From positions 1-50,812 of the forward strand of contig NZ_SMTE01000022.1 of NCBI RefSeq assembly GCF_004357765.1: DNA of 50,812 nucleotides, written 5' to 3'. The notes below the pieces were generated by a model. The model did not search any database and had not been told where the DNA came from. It saw only the letters and a list, made by a program, of their open reading frames with translations. Of the stretch, positions 35,591-45,042 are shown piece by piece. A program made the position numbers and the translations under genes. Origin of the DNA: Pseudomonas putida. Its GTDB lineage: Bacteria > Pseudomonadota > Gammaproteobacteria > Pseudomonadales > Pseudomonadaceae. How positions within the stretch are numbered: the first letter of the stretch is position 1; the number at the start of each line of letters is the position of its first letter.

Positions 35591-38443
35591 TCAGAAGCGC
35601 TCCACCAGCGCGCGAACCGCCGCGGCGCTGTCTTGTTGCAGGGCCTCGCGCGCCAGGGCGCGGGCCGTCTGGTGATCGGCCTGGCGAACCAAGGCCTTGA
35701 CTTCAGCGATGCTCGGGGCGGCAACGCTCAGTTCATCGACGTCCAGGCCGAGCAGCACCGCCACCGCTTGCGGGTCGGCGGCCAGCTCGCCGCACACACC
35801 GACCCACTTGCCGTGGGCATGGGCAGCGCGCACGGTCATGTCGATCAGGCTCAGCACCGCCGGATGCAGGCCATCGGCCTGGGCCGAAAGGCTCGGATGG
35901 CCGCGGTCGATGGCCAGGGTGTACTGGGTCAGGTCGTTGGTGCCGATGCTGAAGAAGTCGACTTCCTGGGCCAGTTGCGACGCCAGCAACGCAGCCGACG
36001 GTACCTCGACCATGATGCCGAGTTGCAGGTCGGCGACCGGGATTTCGTCGCGCAGGCGCTCGACCATGGCCCGCGCCTGACGCCACTCGTGCACCTGTCC
36101 GACCATCGGGAACATGATCCGCAGCGGACGCCGGTCGGCAGCGCGCAGCAGGGCGCGTAGTTGGTCTTCCATGATCTGCGGGCGTTGCAGGGTCAGGCGC
36201 ACGCCGCGCACGCCAAGGAAGGGATTGTCTTCCGCAGCGATGGGCCAGTACGGCAATGGCTTGTCGCCGCCCACATCGAGGGTGCGCACCACCAGCGGCC
36301 GGCCCGCCAAGCCGTCGAGCACGCGGCGGTACTCGGCTTCCTGGGTAGCCACGTCCGGGGCCTGGGAGTGGGCCATGAAGATCAGTTCGGTACGCAGCAG
36401 GCCAATACCTTCGGCGCCCTGCTCGACCACCTTGTCGATGACGCTGCTGTCGCCGATGTTGGCGAATACTTCGACGGCATGGCCGTCGCGGGTCACGGCT
36501 GGCTCGTGGCGGTTGGCCCAGGCCGCCTGCAAGCGTCGTTCACGCAGTTCGCGCTCGGCCAGGGCACGCTCCAGCACATCGGCCGAAGGCGCGACCTGTA
36601 CCTGCCCGCGCTGGCCGTCGAGCAACAACGGCGTGTCGCTGTCGAGCAGCAGGATCTCAGGCCCGGCCCCGACCACGGCGGGAATACCCAGGGCTCGGGC
36701 GACAATGGCGCTATGCGCAGTGGCACCGCCGTAGGCGGTGACGATGCCTGTGACCCGCGCCGGATCCAGGCGAGCGACATCGGACGGGCCGACTTCGGCC
36801 ATCACCAGCACATAAGGTTGCTCGGGTTCGGCCTGGTCCTGCACACCACACAGCTGAGCCAGGACCCGTCGGCCGATGTCGCGCAGGTCGGCAGCGCGCT
36901 CGGCCAGCAGCGCGTCGTGCAACGCCTCCTGTTGCCGAGCCGCCGCTTCGATCACGCTCATCCAGGCCGCTGCGGCACTTTCTCCCTGGGCCAGGCGCTG
37001 CTCGGCGTCATCGGCCAGGGCCGGGTCGGCGAGCATCTCTTGATGGGTAATGAAAATCTCGCCAATCGCCTTGTCACTGCGCTGCACCAAGGCATCGAGT
37101 TCGTCGTGCACCGCCGTCAGCGCCTCGCGTAGCTTGAGGCGTTCCTGAGCAGGAGACTCACCGCGCAGCGGGTAGTCGGTGGCCTTTTCGACGCAGACCA
37201 ACGCCGGGCCGCAGGCGATGCCCGGGGCCGCGCCGACCGCCTGGATCAGGCTGCCCGGCAACGGCGCTACGGGGTCGGCGTCAGGCAGGCTTGGCTCGGG
37301 CTCGGCGGCGGTCGGCAAGGGCTCGACTTCCTCGCCCAGGCCTTGCTCGATGGCAGCCTGCAACATCGGCAGCGCCTGCTCGGCAACCGAGGGCTCGGCC
37401 ACCAGCTCGAGTACCTGGCCCCGTCGGGCACCGAGGCCGAGCAGCTTGCTCAGACTCTTCACCGAGACCGCCGGCTGGCCGCTGTCGACCAGGCGTACAC
37501 GGATCTCACCGTCGAATCCCTTGGCCAACTGGGCCAGCACCTTGGCCGGACGGGCATGCAGGCCATGGGCGTTGGCCAACACCTGGCGCACGCTTGGCCA
37601 GTCGCTCGGCGCGTCGGCGCCCAAGACTTCGAGCACGGCACGGCTGCTGGTTGCCTGGTAGAGCATTTGCCCACGGCCTTCGATCAGCACCTCGCACAGG
37701 CGCTCGAGCAACGCCTGGTGGCCAGCACCGAGGCTGGCCAGGCAGAACAGGCCGTTGAGCGGCTGATCGCGGTATCGCAAGGGCTGCTGCGGAGTGAGGA
37801 AGGCCAGTCCCGGCTGGCGGACCTGGCGTTCGCTGTTCAACCACCACAGGCCTTCGCCCAGCGGCAGCGGCTCGGCCTGCTGCAACACGGCGGCAAAGCC
37901 TGGGTCGACGCAACCGGCGCGTTGCAAAAGGCGTGCGCCGCGCCAGGCCAGCTCATCGAAATCCTCGGCCGGCAGGTTCAGCCCCACCAGCTGGGCGTCC
38001 AGGGCTAGCGCCTGGGGCGCGCCCTGCAGCAACTTGAGCAGCGCCTCGGCAGACGTCGCCCGGCGCAGCGCTTCGGCCAGGTCGGTTTCGCCCAGGGCTC
38101 GGGTGAGCAACTGCAGGAGCCGCAGATGTTCGTCGGAGCGCGCGGCGATGCCGATCGCCAGGTAGACGATCTGGCCGTCGCCCCAGTCCACACCTTCGGG
38201 AAACTGCAGCAGACGGACGCCGGTGGCATACACCAGGTCGCGAGTCTGTGGCGTGCCATGGGGAATGGCGATGCCCTGGCCAAGGAACGTCGAACCTTGT
38301 GCCTCACGGGCCTGCAGCCCCTCCAGGTAACCGTCGGCCACCAGGCCATCGGCGACCAGGCGTGCGGCCATCAGGCGCAACGCCTCAGCCTTGTCGGTGG
38401 CCGACTGGCCCATGGCGATCTGCTCCTTGGCGAGCTCGAGCAT
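35591..38443 (-). CDS. fruB: Multiphosphoryl transfer protein EIIA-HPr-EI (fructose PTS)
   Basis: This 950-residue cytoplasmic protein carries phosphate from PEP to FruA. Three units are seen in order: EIIA with active His62 in GIAIPHG, HPr (about 284-370) with His296 in GLHARPA, and enzyme I (about 395-950) with active His577 in GGATAHS and the PEP-binding SIGTNDLTQY motif. This fusion replaces separate EI and HPr and is typical of P. putida, where it serves the only sugar PTS. The start at 38443 is set by AAGGAG; the frame runs 66 codons further but through the Cra operator. The Cra box is at 38558-38569. Confidence 0.97.
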   Translation of the reverse strand: MLELAKEQIAMGQSATDKAEALRLMAARLVADGLVADGYLEGLQAREAQGSTFLGQGIAIPHGTPQTRDLVYATGVRLLQFPEGVDWGDGQIVYLAIGIAARSDEHLRLLQLLTRALGETDLAEALRRATSAEALLKLLQGAPQALALDAQLVGLNLPAEDFDELAWRGARLLQRAGCVDPGFAAVLQQAEPLPLGEGLWWLNSERQVRQPGLAFLTPQQPLRYRDQPLNGLFCLASLGAGHQALLERLCEVLIEGRGQMLYQATSSRAVLEVLGADAPSDWPSVRQVLANAHGLHARPAKVLAQLAKGFDGEIRVRLVDSGQPAVSVKSLSKLLGLGARRGQVLELVAEPSVAEQALPMLQAAIEQGLGEEVEPLPTAAEPEPSLPDADPVAPLPGSLIQAVGAAPGIACGPALVCVEKATDYPLRGESPAQERLKLREALTAVHDELDALVQRSDKAIGEIFITHQEMLADPALADDAEQRLAQGESAAAAWMSVIEAAARQQEALHDALLAERAADLRDIGRRVLAQLCGVQDQAEPEQPYVLVMAEVGPSDVARLDPARVTGIVTAYGGATAHSAIVARALGIPAVVGAGPEILLLDSDTPLLLDGQRGQVQVAPSADVLERALAERELRERRLQAAWANRHEPAVTRDGHAVEVFANIGDSSVIDKVVEQGAEGIGLLRTELIFMAHSQAPDVATQEAEYRRVLDGLAGRPLVVRTLDVGGDKPLPYWPIAAEDNPFLGVRGVRLTLQRPQIMEDQLRALLRAADRRPLRIMFPMVGQVHEWRQARAMVERLRDEIPVADLQLGIMVEVPSAALLASQLAQEVDFFSIGTNDLTQYTLAIDRGHPSLSAQADGLHPAVLSLIDMTVRAAHAHGKWVGVCGELAADPQAVAVLLGLDVDELSVAAPSIAEVKALVRQADHQTARALAREALQQDSAAAVRALVERF

Positions 38444-38557
38444 GACCTTCTCCTTTTCCAGCCCCAGGTCGGGTACTGAGGTATTGTTGTGAATTTCAGG
38501 CGAATGGCCAGTAGGATGGCCGTTAGCAGGCTGTCTTGGCGGCAGAAAAAAGCCTGC

Positions 38558-38569
38558 TGAAACGTTTAA
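38558..38569. promoter_or_regulatory. Cra (FruR) operator
   Basis: TGAAACGTTTAA, the complement of TTAAACGTTTCA, matches the operator I know for P. putida Cra at the fruBKA promoter. It lies between the divergent fruB and cra genes, 115 bp from the fruB ATG and 157 bp from the cra GTG. Cra is expected to repress fruBKA until fructose 1-phosphate releases it. AGCAGGCT (38525-38532) and AGCCTGCT (38551-38558) form an additional inverted pair beside the box. Confidence 0.85.
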
Positions 38570-38726
38570 TCTGATCAGGTGGTCACGGTACTCGATAATC
38601 TTCCGACGAAAAAGCCCCATCCTGTCGGACAATTGCGACAATGGTCGCCTGCGCGGGGTGCATCGACTGGGTCAAACTACCCGGTCAGGGCTCGCCGCCA
38701 GCCCCGGTAACAACAAGGAAAACTCG

Positions 38727-39722
38727 GTGAAACTCAGCGATATCGCCCGTCTGGCCGGTGTGTCCGTGACCACTGCCAGTTACGTCATCAATGGCAAGGC
38801 CGAACAGCAGCGCATCAGCAACAGCACTGTCGAGCGCGTGCGGGCCGTGGTCGAGGCCCATGGCTTCACGCCCAACCCCCAAGCCGCCGGCCTGCGCAGC
38901 CGCCACACGCGGACCTTGGGCTTCATTCTCCCGGATCTGGAGAACCCGAGCTATGCGCGCATCGCCAAGCAGCTCGAACAAGGCGCCCGCGCCCGGGGTT
39001 ACCAATTACTGATCGCCAGCAGCGATGACCAGCCCGACAGCGAACGCCAGTTGCAGCAGCTGTTCCGTGCCCGGCGTTGCGATGCACTGTTCGTCGCCAG
39101 TTGCCTGCCAGCACAGGACGACAGCTACCGCGAACTGCAGGACAAGGGCCTGCCGGTGATCGCCATCGACCGGCGCCTGGATCCGGCGCACTTCTGTTCG
39201 GTGATCAGCGACGACCTCGATGCCAGCCGGCAACTGACCGAAAGCCTGCTGAACACCGCACCACGCAGCATCGCGTTGATCGGCGCGCGACCGGAACTGT
39301 CAGTCAGCCAGGCCCGCGCCGGTGGCTTCGACCAGGCCCTGGAGGGCAAAGAACTGGACGTGCGGCGCTATCAGGGCGAAGCCTTCAGCCGTGAGTGCGG
39401 CCAGCGTCTGATGCAGCGGCTGATCGATGAATTGGGCGGCCTCCCAGATGCCTTGGTGACCACCTCCTATGTGCTGTTGCAAGGGGTGTTCGACGCCTTG
39501 CAAGCGCGCCCGGCTGGCGAGCGCCAGCTGCAGTTGGGCACTTTTGGTGACAACCAGTTGCTCGACTTCCTGCCCCTGCCGGTGAACGCCATGGCCCAGC
39601 AGCACGCGCAGATCGCCGCCACGGCCCTGGAGCTGGCCCTGGCGGCAATCGAGGAAAAACGCTACGAACCGGGTGTGCATGCCATCGGTCGAACGTTCAA
39701 GCAACGTATCGCCAAGGCCTGA
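38727..39722 (+). CDS. cra: LacI-family regulator Cra/FruR
   Basis: This 331-residue repressor of the fructose operon starts with GTG at 38727 after AAGGAA, giving the exact KLSDIARLAGVS start of the family; the longer frame to 38658 has no such support. The N-terminal helix-turn-helix (about 1-25) has the LacI recognition helix with VTTASYVINGKA, followed by the hinge helix and a periplasmic-binding-like effector domain (about 60-331). In P. putida the effector is fructose 1-phosphate made by FruB/FruA. It is divergent from fruBKA, and tatD begins 2 bp after its stop. Confidence 0.95.
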   Translation: MKLSDIARLAGVSVTTASYVINGKAEQQRISNSTVERVRAVVEAHGFTPNPQAAGLRSRHTRTLGFILPDLENPSYARIAKQLEQGARARGYQLLIASSDDQPDSERQLQQLFRARRCDALFVASCLPAQDDSYRELQDKGLPVIAIDRRLDPAHFCSVISDDLDASRQLTESLLNTAPRSIALIGARPELSVSQARAGGFDQALEGKELDVRRYQGEAFSRECGQRLMQRLIDELGGLPDALVTTSYVLLQGVFDALQARPAGERQLQLGTFGDNQLLDFLPLPVNAMAQQHAQIAATALELALAAIEEKRYEPGVHAIGRTFKQRIAKA

Positions 39723-39724
39723 GC

Positions 39725-40498
39725 ATGCGCCTGATCGACACCCACACCCACCTCGACTTCCCCGACTTCGACGCCGACCGCACGCGCTTGCTGGACAACG
39801 CGGCGGCGCGCGGGGTGGAGCGCATGGTGGTGCTGGGTGTCTTCCAGGGTAATTTCCAGCGGGTCTGGGACCTGGCCTGTGCCGATCGACGCCTGGTCGC
39901 CGCTCTGGGCCTGCACCCTATCTACCTTGACCAACATCGTCCCGAGCATGTGCTCGAGTTGCGCCAATGGCTCGAACGCCTGCGCGGCGACCGGCGCCTG
40001 TGCGCCGTGGGCGAGTTCGGCCTGGACTACTACGTCGAGACCCTGGACCGCCAACGCCAACAGGACCTGTTCGAAGCCCAACTGCAGATGGCATGCGACT
40101 TCCAACTGCCGGCATTGCTGCACGTGCGCCGCAGCCATGCCCAGGTCATCGCCACGCTCAAGCGCTACAAGCCAAGCCGCGCTGGCGTGATCCACGCCTT
40201 CGCCGGCAGTTACGAAGAAGCCCGTGAGTACATCAGGCTGGGCTTCAAGCTTGGCCTGGGCGGTGCCGCGACCTGGCCGCAGGCGCTGCGCCTGCGCAAG
40301 ACCATCGCCCGACTACCGCTGGACAGCGTGGTGCTGGAAACGGATGCCCCCGACATGGCACCGGCCATGTTTCCTGGGGTGCGCAACAGCCCCGAACATC
40401 TACCGGAAATCGCCGCAGCGCTGGCCAGCGTGATGGCGGTGGATGTCGAGGTGCTGGCCGATGCCAGCACACGCAATGCCCTGGCGCTTTTCGACTGA
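39725..40498 (+). CDS. TatD-family metal-dependent hydrolase
   Basis: This 257-residue TIM-barrel hydrolase has the TatD metal ligands: DTHTHLD at the start, the Glu in VGEFGLD near 98, HVRRSH near 136, HAFAG near 158 and ETDAPDM near 205. TatD proteins have 3'-5' exonuclease or DNase activity on DNA with damaged ends; this one is of the YjjV type by length. The ATG lies two bases after the cra stop, so it is likely co-transcribed with cra. That link is one of position only, with no known functional tie to fructose. Confidence 0.92.
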   Translation: MRLIDTHTHLDFPDFDADRTRLLDNAAARGVERMVVLGVFQGNFQRVWDLACADRRLVAALGLHPIYLDQHRPEHVLELRQWLERLRGDRRLCAVGEFGLDYYVETLDRQRQQDLFEAQLQMACDFQLPALLHVRRSHAQVIATLKRYKPSRAGVIHAFAGSYEEAREYIRLGFKLGLGGAATWPQALRLRKTIARLPLDSVVLETDAPDMAPAMFPGVRNSPEHLPEIAAALASVMAVDVEVLADASTRNALALFD

Positions 40499-40544
40499 CG
40501 AGGTGCCGATTGCCAGGCGCTGGGCGGGCACATCCCTGGTAAAT

Positions 40545-40560
40545 CTGCCAGTTGTGGCAG
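40545..40560. promoter_or_regulatory. Inverted repeat and possible -10 box before 40608
   Basis: CTGCCA-GTTG-TGGCAG forms a perfect inverted repeat 47 bp before the start codon of the next gene. CTATCCT at 40574-40580 resembles a sigmaS-type -10 element. The repeat would lie in the -35 region, where an operator could act. Confidence 0.4.
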
Positions 40561-40607
40561 TTATGACACGACTCCTATCCTCTGGGCTCACACACGGAGG
40601 ATCAACC

Positions 40608-41051
40608 ATGAGCAACGGTCAAATTCAAGCATTCGTCGACGGTCAGATGGAGGCAACAGTCTCCTGGGCGGGCGGCAGCGAAACCCTCAAGATCAACCAC
40701 GACGTCTTCGTCAGCGACCAGCATGCAAGTGTCAGCATTCAAGGCTGGGCACTATTTAATGCAGACCGCCGTTACTACGTCGTCGACATCTGGCTGCCGC
40801 GAAAAGACCTCGGTCTGCCCAAGCATGAGATGGGCTACGGCGAAGAAGCACCGGCCGGCGCCTACCTTGGGTCCAATACCGACAGCGGCAGTGGTTTTGC
40901 CAAGAGCGGCCTGATCCATGACACCGAGTGGAACGAGAGCACTGGCCTGTTCAAGACCAACTTCGAGTTCGTGGTCGATACCGACACAGCCGAGGAAGTG
41001 AAGGTCAAAGGCAGCGTGGTCGTGAACAAACTCAAGCGCCAGCAGGTGTAA
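40608..41051 (+). CDS. Soluble protein of unknown function
   Basis: This 147-residue product follows a strong CGGAGG ribosome site with correct spacing to ATG 40608. It has no signal peptide or membrane helix and is acidic, with alternating hydrophobic residues and Val-, Thr- and Lys-rich stretches, suggesting a beta-sandwich. A Gly-rich region lies near 85-105. I recognise no family. It stands alone on the plus strand with its own probable promoter and is followed by a strong hairpin, so it is likely a real, separately regulated gene; a stationary-phase or stress role is only a guess from the -10 box. Confidence 0.75.
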   Translation: MSNGQIQAFVDGQMEATVSWAGGSETLKINHDVFVSDQHASVSIQGWALFNADRRYYVVDIWLPRKDLGLPKHEMGYGEEAPAGAYLGSNTDSGSGFAKSGLIHDTEWNESTGLFKTNFEFVVDTDTAEEVKVKGSVVVNKLKRQQV

Positions 41052-41088
41052 GCGAACGAGCCTGCACTGCAGGGCAGGCTCTGCTCGC
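41052..41088. terminator. Bidirectional hairpin between convergent genes
   Basis: GAGCCTGC (41058-41065) pairs with GCAGGCTC (41074-41081), extended by GCGA/TCGC outside. It lies right after the stop of the unknown gene and before the convergent ampE stop. There is no clear T run on either side. Confidence 0.55.
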
Positions 41089-41093
41089 GACTA

Positions 41094-41924
41094 TCAGAGC
41101 AACACCGTCCACAGCGCGAAACCGGCATACCACAGCACCGCGCAGCGCTGTAGCAGTTCCCACAGGCTGTCCAGCCTGGCTAGGCCGCGCTGGTCATCCT
41201 CCTCCTCGGGGATGTCGTCAGCCACCCGCCCGACCCGGGCCACCAAATGTCCGGCACCGATGTGCCAATTCAGCAATTCATGCAACATCAACCGCATGAC
41301 CGCGACGAAGTTGCCCACCAGGGCGAAGCTCAGGGTCAGCACCCGCACCGGCAGCCAGTCCATGATATGGCGCAGTTGCTCGGCACGCGCCTTGAGTGCC
41401 GGTTGCCCACTGTTGCCGGCTGTCAGCGCCAGCAAGCGGTAGGCCAGGGCCGCACCAGGGCCAAGCACGAAATACCAGAAGATCACTGCGAAAAAGCTCT
41501 GGTAAGCCTGCCACAACAGATAACCCTGGACCCGCACCAGCAGGCCGCGAGGGGTATCGGCCTGCAGGCCGAGATCGCGCTCTGCCACATGCAGCGCCGC
41601 TTGTTCGTCTCCGCGCCGCCAGGCATCGCGAAACGGCCCCAGAGCAGCCTTGGTTTCGCCACGCCCCAGGCTGTAGATCAGCACGAGCAGATGCACCGGC
41701 AAGGCCAACAAACCATAGGCAACCGGTTCCAGCACATGCAACAACAACATCAACAGCGCCACCGGCGCCGCCACCAGAATGGCCAGGGTCCACCAGGGAT
41801 GGACCTTGCCGCTTCTTTCCAGGCGGGTCAGCTCGCCGATGAAGAACCCGTCATGCTGCACCCGCTTACGCCAGGCAGAGAACTTCTCGACCCACAGCAC
41901 CAGCACCAACACCAGAAAACTCAT
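41094..41924 (-). CDS. ampE: Beta-lactamase regulatory membrane protein AmpE
   Basis: This 276-residue inner-membrane protein has four or more helices and the AmpE pattern (hydrophobic start MSFLVLVLVLWVE, then a cytoplasmic loop with RLERSGK near 36). AmpE is the partner of AmpD and is thought to sense or signal muropeptide status, though its biochemistry is unsettled. Its ATG overlaps the ampD stop as ATGA, giving the classical ampDE operon. The identification rests on this linkage and on the length and topology. Confidence 0.9.
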   Translation of the reverse strand: MSFLVLVLVLWVEKFSAWRKRVQHDGFFIGELTRLERSGKVHPWWTLAILVAAPVALLMLLLHVLEPVAYGLLALPVHLLVLIYSLGRGETKAALGPFRDAWRRGDEQAALHVAERDLGLQADTPRGLLVRVQGYLLWQAYQSFFAVIFWYFVLGPGAALAYRLLALTAGNSGQPALKARAEQLRHIMDWLPVRVLTLSFALVGNFVAVMRLMLHELLNWHIGAGHLVARVGRVADDIPEEEDDQRGLARLDSLWELLQRCAVLWYAGFALWTVLL

Positions 41925-42487
41925 GCCTTGTCCTCGTTGCTCTGCAGGGATCGCCGGTAGCGTTGCCAGTCGAAGGCCGGACCGGGATCGGTCTTGCGCA
42001 CCGGAGCAATATCACAGTGCCCCTGGATGTGATCCACGTCGATCCGCGGGAACGCTGCGCGGATCTGCCGGGTCAGTTGCGTCAGTACGTTGTACTGGGC
42101 TTCGGTGTAGGGCAGTTCGTCGGTGCCTTCGAGCTCGATGCCGATGGAAAAGTCATTGCACCCTTCACGGCCCTGGAAGCACGACACACCGGCATGCCAG
42201 GCACGATCGAGCAGCGAGACGAACTGGGTCACGGCGCCATCGCGTTCGATGAACAGGTGTGCCGACACCGTCAGATGACAGATGTCCTTGAAGTAAGGAT
42301 GTTCGTCAGGGTCGAGGCGGTTCTGGAAAAACGCCTGCACTTTGCCCGTGCCAAAACAGGCCGGAGGCAGGCTGATGTTATGGATGACCAGCAGCGAAAT
42401 CGCTTCGCCCTCGGGGCGGGCGTTGAAGTTGGGCGAAGGGCAGTGGTCGATTCCGCCGAACCAGCCCGTGGCACGGTCCAATTGCAT
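41921..42487 (-). CDS. ampD: 1,6-anhydro-N-acetylmuramyl-L-alanine amidase
   Basis: This 188-residue cytoplasmic zinc amidase cleaves the peptide from anhydro-muropeptides during cell-wall recycling, which keeps AmpR-controlled beta-lactamase off. The zinc ligands His36, His157 and Asp167 are visible, the last two in GHCDIAPVRKTDPG, along with Lys165. The frame opens 27 codons earlier, but MQLDxxTGW is the family start. The ribosome site is weak. It heads ampDE. No ampC or ampR is in the window, so effects on resistance would act at a distance. Confidence 0.95.
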   Translation of the reverse strand: MQLDRATGWFGGIDHCPSPNFNARPEGEAISLLVIHNISLPPACFGTGKVQAFFQNRLDPDEHPYFKDICHLTVSAHLFIERDGAVTQFVSLLDRAWHAGVSCFQGREGCNDFSIGIELEGTDELPYTEAQYNVLTQLTRQIRAAFPRIDVDHIQGHCDIAPVRKTDPGPAFDWQRYRRSLQSNEDKA

Positions 42488-42568
42488 GGGAAGATCCTGA
42501 GAAAGCGCCGGTACAGGCCCGCAGTATGCCTTGCGGCTGTGGCCATTTGCATGTAAATCCTGGCGCAC

Positions 42569-44707
42569 TCAATGCCGCGTGCCTTGGCGCAGGCCTGCGA
42601 GCACCGTTTGTAGCGCCCGCTCGAACAGCAGGCCGTCATCCAGCAGCCGCACATCGCCGCGCCGCAGCGCCTGCGCCAAGCCAGCCGCACTCCACTGGCG
42701 AACCTTCAGGCCGCTGCGGTTGGCGAACACCAGCCGATCACTGCCATCCAAACGGGCCACCAACTTGCAGCGCAGCGCCTGGCCCTCATCGCAGACCTCG
42801 ACCCAGGCGCCCAACTGCAGGCGCTGCACCTGACGCAACGGCTGCACCAGATCATCGAGAGGACGCAGCGGTGCGCAGGCCAGCTCCTCGGCCAGCACCA
42901 GGACGATGTCTTCTTCGACCTGAACCTCGGTCATGGCTGGATCGCCATCGTCAACGCTCGCCGGCTGAGCGGCGCAGGCGCGCAGGTGCAGTTGCTGCAA
43001 CTGCAGAAAGAACGCACGGGTCACCGCCGAATCCAACGCCACGCCGGCCAATCCGTCACGTAGCGCTTTGAGCAACCCTGGCACCTGCTGCAGCAAATGC
43101 TCACGGGCACGCAGGTCATGGTGCGGGACGACACTGCCCAGCAGCATGTCCAGGGTGGTCAACGCGTCGCGCCAAGGTGCGGAGGCCTCACCGTGCTTGA
43201 GCAGGACCATCAGCATGACCTGACTCCACCCTTGCACCACCATGTTCAGCACGCCTGCTGGCAGACGCCGGCCCCGCAGACGTGCATTGAGCGCCCGCTG
43301 CACCTGCAGGCGTGCTTGCAGCGTCCGCACCCTGCCCTCTTCGGCATCGCGGGTGCGCTGTTCGAACAAGGCCGAACGCCGACGCTCATCCTGATTGAAG
43401 GCAAGAAAGTCCTCGAGCAGCTCGGCGAATAGCTCCGGGTCGTCATCGAATTCGTTGAGCAGGCGCTGGACAGTGCGCTCGATACGCAGGTGCAGGCTGT
43501 CACGCAGGCCGTCATCGTTGGATTCCCAGCCGATTGCAGCAGCAGCCATTTCGTCGAGCAGTCGCCGGGCGGGATGACTGGCGCGAACCAGAACGCTCTT
43601 GTCCAGGAGCGCCACCTTGAGCAGCGGGATGTGCAGACGACCGATCAGGGCCCGCAGGCGGGTTGGCAAGTTGTCGTCAGCCTGGATGAAATCGAACAGC
43701 AAGCCGACCAGGCAGATCATGTCTTCATCGGCGTGACTGAGCCGGCATGGCGTTGCGCTGCGTGCACCGACACGCCGCAACAGCACGCCAAGTTGCTGGC
43801 CAGGGTCGAAATCATTGGCCTCGAACGTGGCTGGAACCTGATGCTGCAAGTGCGTCAGCAGACGCAGCAAGTCGGCGCGGCTCAGCAGCTGGGCCACGCC
43901 GATCGCCTGCACAGGCACGGGCGATCGACGGTCAGGTGCCAAGAGGCCCTGTACGGCATCGAACAGCGCCTGGCCGGCAAGGTCGGCGTGCTCGTCTTGG
44001 TGGGCGGCGCTCGGGCGCTGACGAGCATTGCTGCGCCGGTCCTCGGCACGTCGACGCGGCAACGCCGGCAGGTCGGGCAAGATACCGGCATCGGCGAGCA
44101 GTTGGTTGGCATCGTCGTAGACCAGGTACAAATCACGCAGCACATGACGCTCGAAGAGCTTCAGCAGGATTGCCCTGACGCGCGGGCCGAGCCCGAGGCT
44201 GCGCGCGGCATCGATGAACAGCTCGCACAACGGCGCAGGTGCGAGTGGGTTGCTCTGTTCGGGCAGAGCTCGATCGAGCAGCGCGTGCAAACGCTGCAGC
44301 AACTGGCCGAGCGCCAGGCCATCGCGCGAGAGGGCGCGGGCGACCAGGGCCTCTGCTCCGCTATCACGCTCCAGGGACACCTCTGCCGTTGTCGCCGGTG
44401 CAGCGGTCTGCCCCAGGCGGGCGAAGGCGCCATAGAACCCATCGAGCACATGGCGCTCGATGCCCTTGCGCTTGAGGCGCAGGTCACGCATGGCTTCGAA
44501 GCACAGATTCTGTTCACGGCGGTCGGTGGCTTTGTCGGCCATTTCGAAAAGGCTGTCATCGGCATTATCGAACAAGGCCTGCAGACCGTGACGCAATTGC
44601 AATGCGGCTTTGTCACGCACCTGCAGGAGCAGTAGCGGAAGGCCGGGCAAATAGTTACCCCGCTCGATGGCGGCTGCCAGCGGCACCACCTTGCCTTCTG
44701 TATGCAT
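42569..44707 (-). CDS. DUF1631 family protein
   Basis: This large soluble protein of 712 residues belongs to DUF1631, a family often mislabelled as thymidine phosphorylase. The start ATG at 44707 follows AAGGAG by six bases; the first 19 codons of the longer frame lack support. The sequence is mostly helical and rich in Leu, Arg and Asp, with a SLYxxxxxxD-like start and a final beta-rich C-terminal part (about 610-712) resembling a PilZ-like or RNA-binding fold, which I cannot confirm. Function is unknown. It is upstream of ampD with an 81 bp gap. The vanillate module starts just beyond it. Confidence 0.88.
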   Translation of the reverse strand: MHTEGKVVPLAAAIERGNYLPGLPLLLLQVRDKAALQLRHGLQALFDNADDSLFEMADKATDRREQNLCFEAMRDLRLKRKGIERHVLDGFYGAFARLGQTAAPATTAEVSLERDSGAEALVARALSRDGLALGQLLQRLHALLDRALPEQSNPLAPAPLCELFIDAARSLGLGPRVRAILLKLFERHVLRDLYLVYDDANQLLADAGILPDLPALPRRRAEDRRSNARQRPSAAHQDEHADLAGQALFDAVQGLLAPDRRSPVPVQAIGVAQLLSRADLLRLLTHLQHQVPATFEANDFDPGQQLGVLLRRVGARSATPCRLSHADEDMICLVGLLFDFIQADDNLPTRLRALIGRLHIPLLKVALLDKSVLVRASHPARRLLDEMAAAAIGWESNDDGLRDSLHLRIERTVQRLLNEFDDDPELFAELLEDFLAFNQDERRRSALFEQRTRDAEEGRVRTLQARLQVQRALNARLRGRRLPAGVLNMVVQGWSQVMLMVLLKHGEASAPWRDALTTLDMLLGSVVPHHDLRAREHLLQQVPGLLKALRDGLAGVALDSAVTRAFFLQLQQLHLRACAAQPASVDDGDPAMTEVQVEEDIVLVLAEELACAPLRPLDDLVQPLRQVQRLQLGAWVEVCDEGQALRCKLVARLDGSDRLVFANRSGLKVRQWSAAGLAQALRRGDVRLLDDGLLFERALQTVLAGLRQGTRH

Positions 44708-44859
44708 CCTTGTCTCCTTGTTCGGCACGCTTTGGAACGCCGGCGTCGGGACGCTGGCAGGCAAAAGACCGCCAAATCGGGAAATTGCTCAACCGTCCTG
44801 ACCAAAGGCGCGGTGGCCCGCACATCCCCTCCACTTACCGCCTCGACTTACCCCCTCAA

Positions 44860-44869
44860 ATGGATCCAT
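44860..44869. promoter_or_regulatory. VanR operator 1
   Basis: Perfect palindrome ATGGATCCAT upstream of the transporter gene, the same core as in the vanA operator. The Caulobacter VanR operator (ATTGGATCCAAT) has the same TGGATCCA centre. Confidence 0.75.
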
Positions 44870-44964
44870 GTCATCAAATAGGTTCGATAACCGAACAAAA
44901 AATAGTCAAGCAATAATCTTCATAAGCTTTTGATTTAACTAGCATCTTTGAAGGAAGACAATTC

Positions 44965-45042
44965 ATGAAGAGGTCAGCACGAGGAATCTCAGCGACGAAG
45001 CCCCTTCAGACGATATTGTTTATGGATCCATCATCTGATTGA
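44965..45042 (+). CDS. Candidate 25-codon leader ORF
   Basis: ATG 44965 follows GAAGGAAG with eight bases of spacing and runs 25 codons to TGA. The product MKRSARGIS... is short, basic at the start and has no known relative. VanR operator 2 lies inside its coding DNA (codons 20-23). If the transcript starts upstream it may be a leader peptide; if transcription starts after 45031 it is not expressed. Real expression is unproven. Confidence 0.3.
   Translation: MKRSARGISATKPLQTILFMDPSSD
45022..45031. promoter_or_regulatory. VanR operator 2
   Basis: A second ATGGATCCAT in front of the transporter, 162 bp downstream of operator 1 and 184 bp before the transporter ATG. Two distant copies could allow looping by the repressor. 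Confidence 0.75.
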
